DNA of 64,000 nucleotides from Streptomyces ochraceiscleroticus (GTDB lineage: Bacteria; Actinomycetota; Actinomycetes; Streptomycetales; Streptomycetaceae), in contig NZ_JOAX01000022.1 in NCBI RefSeq assembly GCF_000720485.1, forward strand, positions 1 to 64,000. Direction: 5' to 3'. Under the pieces are notes generated by a model, which did no database searches, had not been told where the DNA came from, and saw only the letters and a program-made list of their open reading frames with translations. A program made the translations under genes and the position numbers. Within the stretch, counting starts at the first letter, position 1, and each line of letters starts with the position of its first letter. Below are positions 16,986 to 25,619 of this stretch, in pieces.

Positions 16986-18353
16986 TCACCAAGCGGTCAG
17001 CAGCAGATGATTGAGGAGCAGTGCGAGCACGGCCTGTGCCGCGAGCCAGCCGCGGGGACCGCTGAGGAACGCGCACGCCGGCAGCAGCCACATGGCGAAC
17101 GGCAGCCAGATGCGCTCCGTCTCCGCCTTGCTCATCCCGGACAGATCGGCGGCGAGGAGCGCGAGCACGGCGGCGGACACGAGCAGGGCGAGCCGTGCCT
17201 CGGCGGAGGGGCCGCCGGCCGGGCCCGGCCGGGTGCGGAGGCGGTCGCGCTGCCGGACGAGCGTGCCGGCGGCGCCCCGCAGTCCCGCCACCGTCGCGAG
17301 CCCCACGACGAACACCGTGCAGGCGAGGTTGGCCCACACCCAGTAGCCGTACGGCCGGATGCCGCCCGCTCCTTGGTAGTAGCGCTCGACCAGCAGGTGG
17401 TAGGCGTCCCACCAGTGGAAGCCGGCGAGTGTGAACGCCGTCGGCACGACGACGAGGCCGAGCAGCAGGAAGGGGAGCACCCTGCCCGCGTTCCGCTTCC
17501 GGCCGAGCAGCAGCACAGCCGCTACGAGCAGTGCGAACAGCGTGAGTCCGTACGAGAGGTAGCAGGTCAGGCCGAGCAGCAGCCCTGAGCCGAAGGCGGC
17601 GGCCCGTCCTCGGCGCCCCGCCCGGCTCGTCACCGCGAGCGCCGACAGGGCGACGGTCCATGCGGCGACGGCAGCGAAGTACCCGTCGGCCGACGTGCCC
17701 ATCCACACCGCGGCCGGCGTCAGCGCAAGGAACGGCGCCGCCCGCCGCGCCAGGCCCTCCCCGGCCAGTGCCCGCACCGTCACGAGCACGGCCACGCACG
17801 CCGTGGCGCCGACGGTGATGCACCAGGCCCCGGCCCACCCGCCGCCGCCCAGGCCGACCCGGTCGAGGAGGACGAAGGTGAGCGACGCGGCCGGGGGATG
17901 TCCGGCGACGTGCGGGGGCCAGTGGCCGGGCGAGTGGAGCAGGATGTGCCGGGTGAAGTCCCGCAGGGTCCCGGGGATGTCGTGGAAGCGGTCGATGACC
18001 TGGAGGTACTCGTACCTGGTCGTCAGCCGCCGGGCGATGCCGCGGTGCCAGCCGTCGATGAGCGCGAGGGACCATGTCCAGGCCATGGCGGTGCCCCAGG
18101 CGCTGAGGAGCAGGGCACGCCAGGGCAGGCGGGCGGCCAGGGACGGGCCGTACGCCACGACGGCGACCGCCACGGCGAGTGCGGCCGGAGTGCCGGGGCC
18201 CAGGTGGGGCACCCAGTTGGCGTACAGCGGAGGCCGGCCGACGCGGAGGGTGCCGTCGGTGCGCTCGATGGCGGTGCCGGCCAGCGCGGCCGCCACGACG
18301 AGCAGCACCGCGGTCCCGGCCGCGTACAGATCGCGCAGGAGATCGCGGTTCAC
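16986..18353 (-). CDS. Polytopic membrane protein, probable GT-C-type glycosyltransferase
   Basis: A 455-residue protein with about ten membrane helices; GTG start at 18353. A large loop after the second or third helix carries acidic and aromatic residues and HSPGHWPPHVAGHPPAASLTF; TPAAVWMGTSADGYFAAVAAW and FHWWDAYHLLVERYYQG follow. This architecture matches lipid-linked-sugar-dependent GT-C transferases of the DUF2029/GT39-like type, but no exact family motif is clear to me. It is divergent from the molybdopterin oxidoreductase and in the same neighbourhood as a GT2 enzyme, a DUF2064 protein and a dTDP-sugar epimerase, which supports a glycan role. Moderate confidence. Confidence 0.65.
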   Translation of the reverse strand: MNRDLLRDLYAAGTAVLLVVAAALAGTAIERTDGTLRVGRPPLYANWVPHLGPGTPAALAVAVAVVAYGPSLAARLPWRALLLSAWGTAMAWTWSLALIDGWHRGIARRLTTRYEYLQVIDRFHDIPGTLRDFTRHILLHSPGHWPPHVAGHPPAASLTFVLLDRVGLGGGGWAGAWCITVGATACVAVLVTVRALAGEGLARRAAPFLALTPAAVWMGTSADGYFAAVAAWTVALSALAVTSRAGRRGRAAAFGSGLLLGLTCYLSYGLTLFALLVAAVLLLGRKRNAGRVLPFLLLGLVVVPTAFTLAGFHWWDAYHLLVERYYQGAGGIRPYGYWVWANLACTVFVVGLATVAGLRGAAGTLVRQRDRLRTRPGPAGGPSAEARLALLVSAAVLALLAADLSGMSKAETERIWLPFAMWLLPACAFLSGPRGWLAAQAVLALLLNHLLLTAW

Positions 18354-18465
18354 ACGGGAACGTTAGGCCGGACGGCGGCCGTCGACGCCCTGACAGGCGC
18401 GGACGTCAGCGTTTCGTCATCGGTTGCGGGGTCCGTCGCGGGGCGTCCGGCCGTACGGTCGGCGC

Positions 18466-19713
18466 ATGGCACGATCCACCTCCTTCCCGGTTCGCTGGCG
18501 CAGCCCGCTGCGCGGCCCCTGGTTCACCTCGGCGCTCGGTGTGGTGCTGCTCGCCGGGATCACCGTGCTGTTCGTGACCGGGCTCCTGTCGTACGCGGCG
18601 TACAACCCGGACCTGTCGCCGGTGAACGACAAGACTCCGGACAAGGGCCTGCTCGGCTTCTACCTCTTCTCCTGGCCGACCGGCCCGTACTGGCTGTACC
18701 GGCTCACCCAGGGCGTCCACGTCACGCTCGGCATCACGCTCGTCCCCGTCCTGCTGGCGAAGCTGTGGTCGGTCGTGCCCAGGCTGTTCCAGCTACCGCC
18801 CGCGCGGTCGGTCGCCCACGCCCTGGAGCGCATCTCACTGCTCCTGTTGGTCGGGGGCGCACTGTTCGAGTTCACGACGGGCGTGCTCAACGTCCAGCTC
18901 GACTACGTGTTCCCCGGCTCCTTCTACCCACTGCACTTTTACGGCGCGTGGGTGTTCTTCGCCGCGTTCGTCGCACATGCCGTGCTGAAGGTGCCCGCGG
19001 CCCTACGGAACCTGCGCGGTCTCCGTGAGGACGAGGGGCTGCCCCGGGAGCGGGCAGGGCAGTTGAGGGCCCCGCATCCCGACCCGCCCACCGTCTCGCG
19101 TCGGGGTGCGCTGTGGCTGGTCGGGGGAGGTGCACTGCTGCTGTTCGGTACCTCGGCGGGACGCAGTTTCGACGGTCCGCTGCGCCGGACTGCCGTGCTC
19201 ACGCCGCACGGGGGAGCGGACCCGGGCAGTGGCCCCGGCGGCTTCCAGATCAACAAGACGGCCGCGTACGTGGGGGTGACCGCGAGGGAGACGAGCGGGG
19301 AGGCATGGCGGCTGGTCGTCACGGGGCGCACCGGAATCGTCCGGCTGAGCCGGGCCGAGCTGCTGGCCCTGGACCTGCACAGCTCGGCGCTGCCCATCGC
19401 CTGTGTGGAGGGCTGGTCGACCTCCGACCAGTGGTGGCGGGGCGTACGGCTGCGGGATGTTGCACAGCTCGTCGGGTACGACGCGGACACGGCGCCCGAT
19501 GTACTGGTGGAGTCGCTCCAGTCGCACGGTGCCTTCCGCCGGGCCGCCCTGCGCACCAACCAGGTGCGCGATGCGCGCTCGCTGCTCGCCCTGGAGGTCA
19601 ACGGTGAGCCCCTGACCCTGGACCACGGCTACCCGGCGCGGGTCATCGTGCCCGGGGCGCCCGGAGTGCTCAACACCAAGTGGGTGGCCCGGATGACGTT
19701 CGGAGAACTGTGA
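18466..19713 (+). CDS. Cytochrome-b561-like/molybdopterin-dependent oxidoreductase fusion
   Basis: A 415-residue protein from ATG 18466. The N-terminal part (about residues 20-190) has four membrane helices with His residues placed for heme b ligation (QGVHVTLGI and HFYGAWVFFAAFVAHAVLK). A basic linker and a further hydrophobic helix (ALWLVGGGALLLFG) follow. The C-terminal part is the sulfite-oxidase-type Moco domain with the Mo-ligand cysteine in LPIACVEGWSTSDQWW (residue about 313), VESLQSHGAFRRAAL and NGEPLTLDHGYPARVIVPG. Electrons could pass between membrane quinone/heme and the Mo site outside the cell. It overlaps the next gene by TGATG. Substrate unknown. Confidence 0.88.
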   Translation: MARSTSFPVRWRSPLRGPWFTSALGVVLLAGITVLFVTGLLSYAAYNPDLSPVNDKTPDKGLLGFYLFSWPTGPYWLYRLTQGVHVTLGITLVPVLLAKLWSVVPRLFQLPPARSVAHALERISLLLLVGGALFEFTTGVLNVQLDYVFPGSFYPLHFYGAWVFFAAFVAHAVLKVPAALRNLRGLREDEGLPRERAGQLRAPHPDPPTVSRRGALWLVGGGALLLFGTSAGRSFDGPLRRTAVLTPHGGADPGSGPGGFQINKTAAYVGVTARETSGEAWRLVVTGRTGIVRLSRAELLALDLHSSALPIACVEGWSTSDQWWRGVRLRDVAQLVGYDADTAPDVLVESLQSHGAFRRAALRTNQVRDARSLLALEVNGEPLTLDHGYPARVIVPGAPGVLNTKWVARMTFGEL

Positions 19714-20219
19714 TGGTAAACCGCCCGGGTATCGGAAGCGCCCTGCGGCACCGGAGCGGAAGCAGCAAGCGGATCCGGATCGGCAGTCCGCTCCAACTCC
19801 TCCTGCTGGCATGCTCGTTCGCGCTCGCCGGTTACGCGGGCATGCGGCTGCTCGCGGACGACTGGTTCCAGGTGGCGCTGTGGTTCGTCGGCGCCGCCCT
19901 GGTGCACGACCTGGTGCTGCTGCCGCTGTACGTCGCCGCGGACCACGCGGCCGTACGAGCGTTCGGCGCGCTCGGCCACCGGGCGGGCGCCATGTACGTA
20001 CGCGTACCGGCCGCCTTCTCGGGGCTGCTGCTGCTCGTGTGGTTCCCGCTGATCAGCGGGCAGGTGGCAGACCGCTACCGGTCGGTCGCCGGGCTGTCGG
20101 GCGACGGCTTCGCGGCCAGATGGTTGCTGATCACGGCAGTGCTGTTCGGCGGCTCGGCGCTGCTGCTGGTGCTGCGGCTGCGCAGTGCGACGAAAGCGCG
20201 CCCACCGGCCGCCCACTGA
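19713..20219 (+). CDS. Small membrane protein downstream of molybdo-oxidoreductase
   Basis: A 168-residue protein whose ATG overlaps the oxidoreductase stop, so the two are translationally coupled. It has a basic N-terminus, then three to four membrane helices (LQLLLLACSFALAGYAGMRLL, WFVGAALVHDLVLLPLYVAA, VRVPAAFSGLLLLVWFPLI, WLLITAVLFGGSALLLV). No family motif is recognised. It may be an anchor or assembly partner of the upstream cytochrome/Moco protein. Its last 145 bases are overlapped by the convergent methyltransferase reading frame. Confidence 0.8.
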   Translation: MVNRPGIGSALRHRSGSSKRIRIGSPLQLLLLACSFALAGYAGMRLLADDWFQVALWFVGAALVHDLVLLPLYVAADHAAVRAFGALGHRAGAMYVRVPAAFSGLLLLVWFPLISGQVADRYRSVAGLSGDGFAARWLLITAVLFGGSALLLVLRLRSATKARPPAAH

Positions 20220-20884
20220 CCGACGGCATGCCAGCCCCGCGCGCGGGCACACCGGAGCAGCGCCGGGGTCCCGAGCCGGGCCCAGGGGAACGGGGCACCC
20301 GCGGTGCCCCGGACGCCGCCGGCACCGGTGAGGTCGGCAGTACGGACGATGCGGACGCTGGCGAGCTCGTCCACGTCCACCGGGACCGTTTCGGCGATCA
20401 GCAGACCGCCCGGGAGGAGAAGCCGGGCCAGCCGGCCGAGCAGGGCCGGCGGGTCGCCACCGATGCCGAGGTTTCCGTCGAGCAGGAGGACGGTGCCCCA
20501 CCGGCCCTCACCGGGCAGCGGTTCGAAGACGGAACGCCGCAGCGCCTGCCCGCCGCGCCGGTTGGTGCGGTCCACGGCGGCTTCGCTGACATCGATGCCG
20601 AGTGCCGCTCGCCCCGAGGCGGCGAGCTCCACGACGAGCCTCCCCGGCCCGCACCCCACATCGAGCACGGCGCCTTCGCAGCGGGTCAGGACCTCCCGGT
20701 CCACGGCGTCGGCGCGCGCACACCACCGCTCCACCTCCAACGGCAGCAGCCAGCCGTCGGTACGCCGGAGGAAGAGCGGCCCGCGGCCGGCGCGCAGGGC
20801 GTCGGCGTAAGGGTCGGCTGCCCAGGGGGCCACGGCGGTACGTCCAGTGGTGTGCTGCGCTATCGCTTCGTGTGCGGTGTTCAT
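20075..20884 (-). CDS. Class I SAM-dependent methyltransferase
   Basis: A 269-residue protein from ATG 20884, which overlaps the DUF2064 stop (ATGA). The SAM-binding motif I is VLDVGCGPGRLVVEL at residues about 73-87, followed by LGIDVSEAAVD and a VLLLDGNLGIGGDPPALLGRLARLLLPGGLLIAET core. The conserved fold ends near FVALRSR; the remaining 35 residues run antisense through the end of the convergent membrane-protein gene and look like a read-on tail after loss of the normal stop. It is the last gene of a GT2-DUF2064-methyltransferase operon. Acceptor unknown. Confidence 0.85.
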   Translation of the reverse strand: MNTAHEAIAQHTTGRTAVAPWAADPYADALRAGRGPLFLRRTDGWLLPLEVERWCARADAVDREVLTRCEGAVLDVGCGPGRLVVELAASGRAALGIDVSEAAVDRTNRRGGQALRRSVFEPLPGEGRWGTVLLLDGNLGIGGDPPALLGRLARLLLPGGLLIAETVPVDVDELASVRIVRTADLTGAGGVRGTAGAPFPWARLGTPALLRCARARGWHAVGQWAAGGRAFVALRSRSTSSSAEPPNSTAVISNHLAAKPSPDSPATDR

Positions 20885-21498
20885 CGGCCGGCGACCGCCT
20901 GGAGACGGGTCAGTTCCGCGGCGAAGCGGCCGTGCGGCGCCGACGCGGAGACCGCCTGCGCGTCGGCCGCCGTGTCGACGTCGCGCAGCCGCGGCAGATC
21001 GCGGACGCGCAGGCCGGCGGCGACGAGCCGGTCGCGCTGGACGGCGCCGGTGGCGGGCGTGGACATCGGGACCCCGCGCAGCAGAGAGGGATCGGGGGAG
21101 GCCAGGCCCAATGCCCAGAAGCCGCCGTCCTCGGCCGCACCGAAGCAGGCGTCGTGGCCGGCGAAGTCGACAGTCAGCAGGTCCGGTGTCACCTGCGGTG
21201 TGTCCATGCCGATGAGCAGGGCCGGGCCGTCGCAGCTCGCGAAGGCCGCGGCCAGCCGCTCGTCGAGGCCGCCCGTGCACTGCGGTACGAGGTCGAAGCC
21301 GGGCGGCAGCCAGGGGCCGGGGTTCCCGTCCAGCACCAGCACACGGCGCTCCGCGGGGGTCGCGGCCACCGTACGCAGCGTGTCCACGAGGGCCGCCTCG
21401 GCCAGCTCCGCCGCCTCCGCGGGCGTGAACGGCGGGGTGAGCCGCGTCTTCACCCGCCCCGGCCGGGGCTCCTTGGCGATGACGAGCAGGGTGGTCAT
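20881..21498 (-). CDS. DUF2064 (TIGR04282-type) glycosyltransferase-fold protein
   Basis: A 205-residue nucleotide-diphospho-sugar-transferase-fold protein. It opens MTTLLVIAKEPRPGRVKTRLTPPFTPAEAA and has GPALLIGMDTPQVTPDLL and HDACFGAAEDGGFWALGL, the family landmarks. NCBI names relatives 'arsenosugar biosynthesis glycosyltransferase', but no arsenic genes are visible here, so that name should not be taken as function. ATG 21498 overlaps the GT2 stop. It probably makes or uses an activated sugar in the same pathway as the neighbouring GT2 enzyme, methyltransferase and epimerase. Confidence 0.88.
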   Translation of the reverse strand: MTTLLVIAKEPRPGRVKTRLTPPFTPAEAAELAEAALVDTLRTVAATPAERRVLVLDGNPGPWLPPGFDLVPQCTGGLDERLAAAFASCDGPALLIGMDTPQVTPDLLTVDFAGHDACFGAAEDGGFWALGLASPDPSLLRGVPMSTPATGAVQRDRLVAAGLRVRDLPRLRDVDTAADAQAVSASAPHGRFAAELTRLQAVAGR

Positions 21499-22238
21499 CG
21501 ACGGGTGCCTCCTTGCGCGGATGCCGGGGATGCCGCGGTCGCCACCGGCGCGGCCGGCGCTTCGGCGAGGACACGGCGCATGTCACGGACCGCCTGCCAG
21601 GTGCCGCGCCAGGTGCCGGTGACCTTCGATGTGCCGCTGCGCGGCAGGTACGGCACGTCGTGCTCGGCGATGCGCCAGCCGGCGTCGGCGGCGCGGACCA
21701 CCATCTGGAGCGGGTAACCGCTGCGCCGGTCGGTGAGGCCGAGGGCGAGGAGCGGCTCACGACGGGCGGCGCGCAGCGGTCCCAGGTCGTGCAGGCGAAG
21801 CCCGGTGCGGCGACGCAGCATCCGGGCGAGCGCGACGTTACCGACGCGGGCGTGCACGGGCCAGGCGCCCCGACCTTCGGGCCGCCGCCGGCCCAGTACC
21901 AGGTCCGCCTCGCCCGCCCGTACTTCCCGCACGAAGGGAACGAGCAGCGTCGGGTCGAGCGAGGCGTCGCAGTCGCAGAAGCACACGATGTCGGCGGTGG
22001 CGGCGGTCAGCCCGGCGTGGCAGGCGGCGCCGAATCCACGCCGCGGTTCGTCGACCACGGTGGCGCCCAGGCCACGGGCGACGTCCGCCGAACCGTCCGT
22101 GGACCCGTTGTCCACGACCAGCGCCCGCCAGCCGGGCGGGATGCGGTCGAGTACCCAGGGGAGGGCCTCGGCCTCGTTCAGGCAGGGCAGGACGACGTCG
22201 ACGTCCGGCCGGGTGGGAGAGATCTTCACGCCTTTCAC
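21495..22238 (-). CDS. Glycosyltransferase family 2 (dolichol-phosphate-mannose-synthase-like)
   Basis: A 247-residue GT-A enzyme; GTG start 22238. Motifs are VDVVLPCLNEAEALPWVLDRIP, VVDNGSTDGSADVA, DEPRRGFGAACHAGL and the metal-binding CFCDCDASLDP (DxD equivalent). The C-terminus (SGYPLQMVVRAADAGWRIAEHDVPYLPRSGTSKVTGTW) is typical of polyprenyl-phosphate sugar synthases. It has no membrane anchor. It starts the operon with DUF2064 and the methyltransferase, and is divergent from the two-component system. It probably supplies a lipid-linked sugar to the membrane GT-C protein at 16986-18353; that link is inferred. Confidence 0.9.
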   Translation of the reverse strand: MKGVKISPTRPDVDVVLPCLNEAEALPWVLDRIPPGWRALVVDNGSTDGSADVARGLGATVVDEPRRGFGAACHAGLTAATADIVCFCDCDASLDPTLLVPFVREVRAGEADLVLGRRRPEGRGAWPVHARVGNVALARMLRRRTGLRLHDLGPLRAARREPLLALGLTDRRSGYPLQMVVRAADAGWRIAEHDVPYLPRSGTSKVTGTWRGTWQAVRDMRRVLAEAPAAPVATAASPASAQGGTRR

Positions 22239-22352
22239 CTTACGAGCGCAAAACGCGCATATCGGACTTCGGCTCCTTACGAAACGCGGACATCAAGGGC
22301 TGCGGGCGCCTGACGGTCCGCAGTGCCGGGGCACTGGTGCGAGGCTGTCCGC

Positions 22353-23186
22353 ATGGAGCAGACGCCGTACGGGACGCCGGCCGGGCCGGTGGATGAGGGG
22401 GCCCGGGCCACCCGCGTCCTCGTCGTCGACGACGACCCCACGGTCGCCGAGGTCGTCGCCGGTTATCTCGACCGGGCAGGACACGTCGTGGACCGGGCCG
22501 AGGACGGGCCCGCCGCGCTCACCCGCGCCGCGGCGCACTGGCCCGACCTGGTGGTGCTGGACCTCATGCTGCCCGGGATGGACGGGCTGGAGGTCTGCCG
22601 CCGCATGCGCGGACGCGGCCCGGTACCGGTCATCATGCTCACCGCCCGCGGTGACGAGGACGACCGCATCCTGGGCCTGGAGGTGGGCGCCGACGACTAC
22701 GTCACCAAACCGTTCAGCCCACGGGAACTCGTGCTGCGGGTGGAGTCGATCCTGCGCCGCACGCGACCCCGCGCCGAAGCGCACTCCGGCAGGGAAACGC
22801 GCCTGCTGAGTGCGGCCGGGCTCACCGTCGACCCCGCCGCCCGCCGCGCCACCAAGAACGACGCCCCAATCGCCCTCACCCTCCGCGAGTTCGACCTGCT
22901 CGCGTTCTTCCTCCGCAACCCCGGCCGCGCCTGCAGCCGCGAGGGCCTGATGCGGGACGTGTGGGGCTGGGAGTTCGGTGACCTGTCGACCGTCACCGTC
23001 CATGTCCGCCGGCTGCGCGGCAAGATCGAGGACGATCCGGCCCGGCCCCGGCTGATCCAGACCGTATGGGGCGTGGGCTACCGCTTCGATCCGGGCGACG
23101 GCGCCCTGGAGAGCGACGGCGCGAACGGCGATGCCCGCGAGGGCGCCGATGCCCGCGGGGGCGGCGGCGCGGACGGCGAGGAGTGA
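22353..23186 (+). CDS. OmpR-type response regulator
   Basis: A 277-residue protein from ATG 22353. The receiver domain has the acidic pocket VDDDP, the phosphoacceptor Asp70 in VVLDLMLPGMDG, and Lys in YVTKPFSPREL. The winged-helix domain has LTLREFDLLAFFLRNPGRACSREGLMRDVWGW and a TVTVHVRRLRGKIE recognition segment. A Gly/Asp-rich tail of about 30 residues follows. GTGA overlap couples it to the histidine kinase. A small inverted repeat (CAGTGC-CGGG-GCACTG, 22321-22336) lies just before the start. It is divergent from the GT2 operon, so control of the glycan genes is plausible. Confidence 0.93.
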   Translation: MEQTPYGTPAGPVDEGARATRVLVVDDDPTVAEVVAGYLDRAGHVVDRAEDGPAALTRAAAHWPDLVVLDLMLPGMDGLEVCRRMRGRGPVPVIMLTARGDEDDRILGLEVGADDYVTKPFSPRELVLRVESILRRTRPRAEAHSGRETRLLSAAGLTVDPAARRATKNDAPIALTLREFDLLAFFLRNPGRACSREGLMRDVWGWEFGDLSTVTVHVRRLRGKIEDDPARPRLIQTVWGVGYRFDPGDGALESDGANGDAREGADARGGGGADGEE

Positions 23187-23188
23187 CC

Positions 23189-24301
23189 GTGCGCGACACT
23201 CTTCTCATCGCCCTGTTCGCCTTCCTCGGCGCCGGTGCTGCCGGACTCCTCGGCGCGGGGGCGCTGTGGCTGCTGCGCCGCCGCTCGCTCACCGCCTCGC
23301 TCGCCGTGGTGGCCGCGGTGGCCGTGACCGCCATGCTCGCCGGGACCCTCGTGGTCGCGTGGGCGATGTTCCTGTCCCCGCACGACCTGACCGTCGTCAC
23401 CACGGTCGTCGCGATGGCCGCCGTGGTGTCCCTGGCCACCGCCCTGCTGCTGGGCCGATGGGTCGTCGCTCGCAGCCGGGAACTCCAGCTCGCCGCCCGC
23501 TCTTTCGGTGACGGCGGCGCCTTCGCCGCTCCCGCCCGGCCGGCGGTCTCCGAACTCGCCGCGCTGAGCGATGAGTTGGCCCACACCAGCGCCAGGCTCG
23601 CCGAATCCCGGGACCGTGAACGGGCCCTGGAGACGTCCCGGCGCGAACTCGTCGCCTGGATCTCGCACGACCTGCGCACCCCGCTCGCGGGCCTGCGCGC
23701 CATGAGTGAGGCGCTGGAGGACGGCGTGGCCGCCGACCCGGACCGCTACCTGAAGCAGATCCGCGCCGAGGTCGAGCGCCTCAACGACATGGTGGGCGAC
23801 CTCTTCGAACTCTCCCGCATCCATGCCGGCGCCCTCACGCTCTCCCTCTCCCGCGTCTCCCTGTACGACCTCGTCGGCGACGCCCTCGCCGGAGCCGACC
23901 CGCTCGCGCGCGAACACGGGGTGAAGCTCGTCGGCGACCGGGTCGAACCCGTGCCCGTCGAGGTGGACGGCAAGGAGATGAGCCGCGTACTGGGCAACCT
24001 CCTCCTCAACGCGATCCGGCGCACCCCTGCCGACGGCACGGTGGCGATCGCCACTGAACGCTGCCCCGACGGTGTCGTCCTGTCCGTCACCGACGGCTGC
24101 GGCGGCATTCCCGAAGAGGACCTGCCCCGGGTCTTCGACACCGGCTGGCGTGGCACGCACGCCCGTACCCCGCCCGCCGGCGCGGGCCTCGGCCTCGCCA
24201 TCGTCCGCGGCATCGTCGAGGCCCACCGGGGCCGTGCCGCCGTGTGCAACATCTCCGGCGGCTGCCGCTTCGAGGTGACACTCCCCGCGGCCGATTCCTG
24301 A
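23189..24301 (+). CDS. Sensor histidine kinase
   Basis: GTG 23189 is preferred, five bases after GAGGAG; an alternative GTG at 23183 overlaps the regulator stop. The 370-residue kinase has three hydrophobic segments in the first 90 residues and little extracytoplasmic sequence, so sensing is likely intramembrane. A linker follows, then HisKA with phosphoacceptor His160 (AWISHDLRTPLAGL), N-box RVLGNLLLNAIRRTP, and G-boxes DGCGGIPEEDLPRVFDTGW and GAGLGLAIVRGIVEAH. It phosphorylates the adjacent OmpR-type regulator. The signal is unknown. Confidence 0.93.
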   Translation: MRDTLLIALFAFLGAGAAGLLGAGALWLLRRRSLTASLAVVAAVAVTAMLAGTLVVAWAMFLSPHDLTVVTTVVAMAAVVSLATALLLGRWVVARSRELQLAARSFGDGGAFAAPARPAVSELAALSDELAHTSARLAESRDRERALETSRRELVAWISHDLRTPLAGLRAMSEALEDGVAADPDRYLKQIRAEVERLNDMVGDLFELSRIHAGALTLSLSRVSLYDLVGDALAGADPLAREHGVKLVGDRVEPVPVEVDGKEMSRVLGNLLLNAIRRTPADGTVAIATERCPDGVVLSVTDGCGGIPEEDLPRVFDTGWRGTHARTPPAGAGLGLAIVRGIVEAHRGRAAVCNISGGCRFEVTLPAADS

Positions 24302-24369
24302 GCCGTCCGACTCGCGGACCGGACGGGATTGCTGAGCGGACGGACCTTCCGATCGGGGCGCGCCGGTGC

Positions 24370-25371
24370 TCATCCCTCCCGCAGTTCCGCCCGCGCGAAC
24401 TCCCGCATTCCGTCCGCGAATCCGATCCGAATCTGCCAGCCCAGTTCGGCCCGCAGCCGGGACGAGTCCGCCGTGATGTGGCGTACGTCCCCCAGTCGGT
24501 ACTCTCCCGTGACCACCGGCTCGGGGCCGCGGCACGCCGCGGCCAGCGCCCGGGCCATCTCGCCGACCGTGTGCGGCTCGCCGCTGCCGGTGTTGTACGC
24601 CGTGAGCGCACCCGCGGGCGCAGCAGCCTCCAGCGCCGCTACGTTTGCCGCCGCCACGTCCCGCACATGCACGAAGTCCCGTCGCTGGCGGCCGTCCTCG
24701 AAGACGCGCGGGGCCTCACCACGGGCCAGCGCCGAGCGGAAGAAGGAGGCGACGCCGGCGTACGGGGTGTCGCGGGGCATCCGGGGCCCGTACACGTTGT
24801 GGTAGCGCAACGACACCGCCACGCCGTCCGTGGCACGGGCCCACGCGGCCGCCAGGTGTTCCTGGGCGAGTTTGGTCGTTGCGTACACGTTCCGGGGGTC
24901 GACCGGGGCGTCCTCGCCCACCAGCTCGGAGTTCAGCTCCGCGCCGCACTCCGGGCACCTGGGCTCGAACCGCCCCGCCGCCAAATCGGCGACCGCCCGC
25001 GGCCCCGGCCGCACCACCCCGTGCCGCGCGCAGGCGTACCGCCCTTCCCCGTACACCACCATCGACCCCGCCAGCACGAGCCGCCGTACGCCCGCGTCCG
25101 CCATGGCGGTGAGCAGGACGGCGGTACCGAGGTCATTGCGCGCCACGTACTCACAGGCATCCGCGAAGCCGTTGCCGAGCCCGACCATCGCCGCCTGATG
25201 ACACACGGCGTCGACCCCGTACAACGCACGCGCGACCGCCTCCCGATCCCGTACGTCCGCATCCGGGTCCTCGCGCACATCGAACACGACGGGCTCGTGC
25301 CCGTGCGCCACCAGCGCGTCGACGACATGAGACCCGATGAACCCGGCGCCGCCGGTGACCAGTACCCGCAT
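24370..25371 (-). CDS. NAD-dependent dTDP-sugar (rhamnose-type) 4-epimerase, SDR family
   Basis: A 333-residue extended SDR from ATG 25371. The Rossmann motif is VTGGAGFIGSHVVDAL (residues 6-20), and the catalytic YATTK has Tyr163 and Lys167. An insertion near residues 112-145 carries Cys114, His117, Cys139 and Cys142 (ACARHG and RCPECG), a probable metal knuckle found in actinobacterial dTDP-L-rhamnose 4-epimerase-like proteins. Substrate-domain motifs are YHNVYGPRMPRDTPYAGVAS and EDGRQRRDFVHVRDVA. It is convergent with the histidine kinase and closes the glycan-related block. Exact sugar specificity is uncertain. Confidence 0.82.
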   Translation of the reverse strand: MRVLVTGGAGFIGSHVVDALVAHGHEPVVFDVREDPDADVRDREAVARALYGVDAVCHQAAMVGLGNGFADACEYVARNDLGTAVLLTAMADAGVRRLVLAGSMVVYGEGRYACARHGVVRPGPRAVADLAAGRFEPRCPECGAELNSELVGEDAPVDPRNVYATTKLAQEHLAAAWARATDGVAVSLRYHNVYGPRMPRDTPYAGVASFFRSALARGEAPRVFEDGRQRRDFVHVRDVAAANVAALEAAAPAGALTAYNTGSGEPHTVGEMARALAAACRGPEPVVTGEYRLGDVRHITADSSRLRAELGWQIRIGFADGMREFARAELREG

Positions 25372-25619
25372 GCCTCCACGCTAGGACGAACCCCGTGCCG
25401 CACCGCGGGGGCACACCCGCCCGTCATCGATCCGTAAGACGAGCTCGCGGCCGATCGGAAAAGGTACGGCTCAGTGCATGGCGATTCACGGATCGCCTAC
25501 TCCCGCATCGTCACGGTCGGCTGCCGTCGCGGTCGGCCACTTTCTGTCCAATCGTTACTCAGCGTGGCAGGAGTTGGCAGAATGCCCCGTCCTCGGACCA
25601 TGAGAAAGGGCGGGCGAAC

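Noticed and set aside
20881..22238. Arsenosugar biosynthesis cluster
   Set aside because: Only the DUF2064 family name suggests it; no ArsM-type methyltransferase, arsenic transport or resistance gene is present, and the methyltransferase here is a generic class I enzyme.
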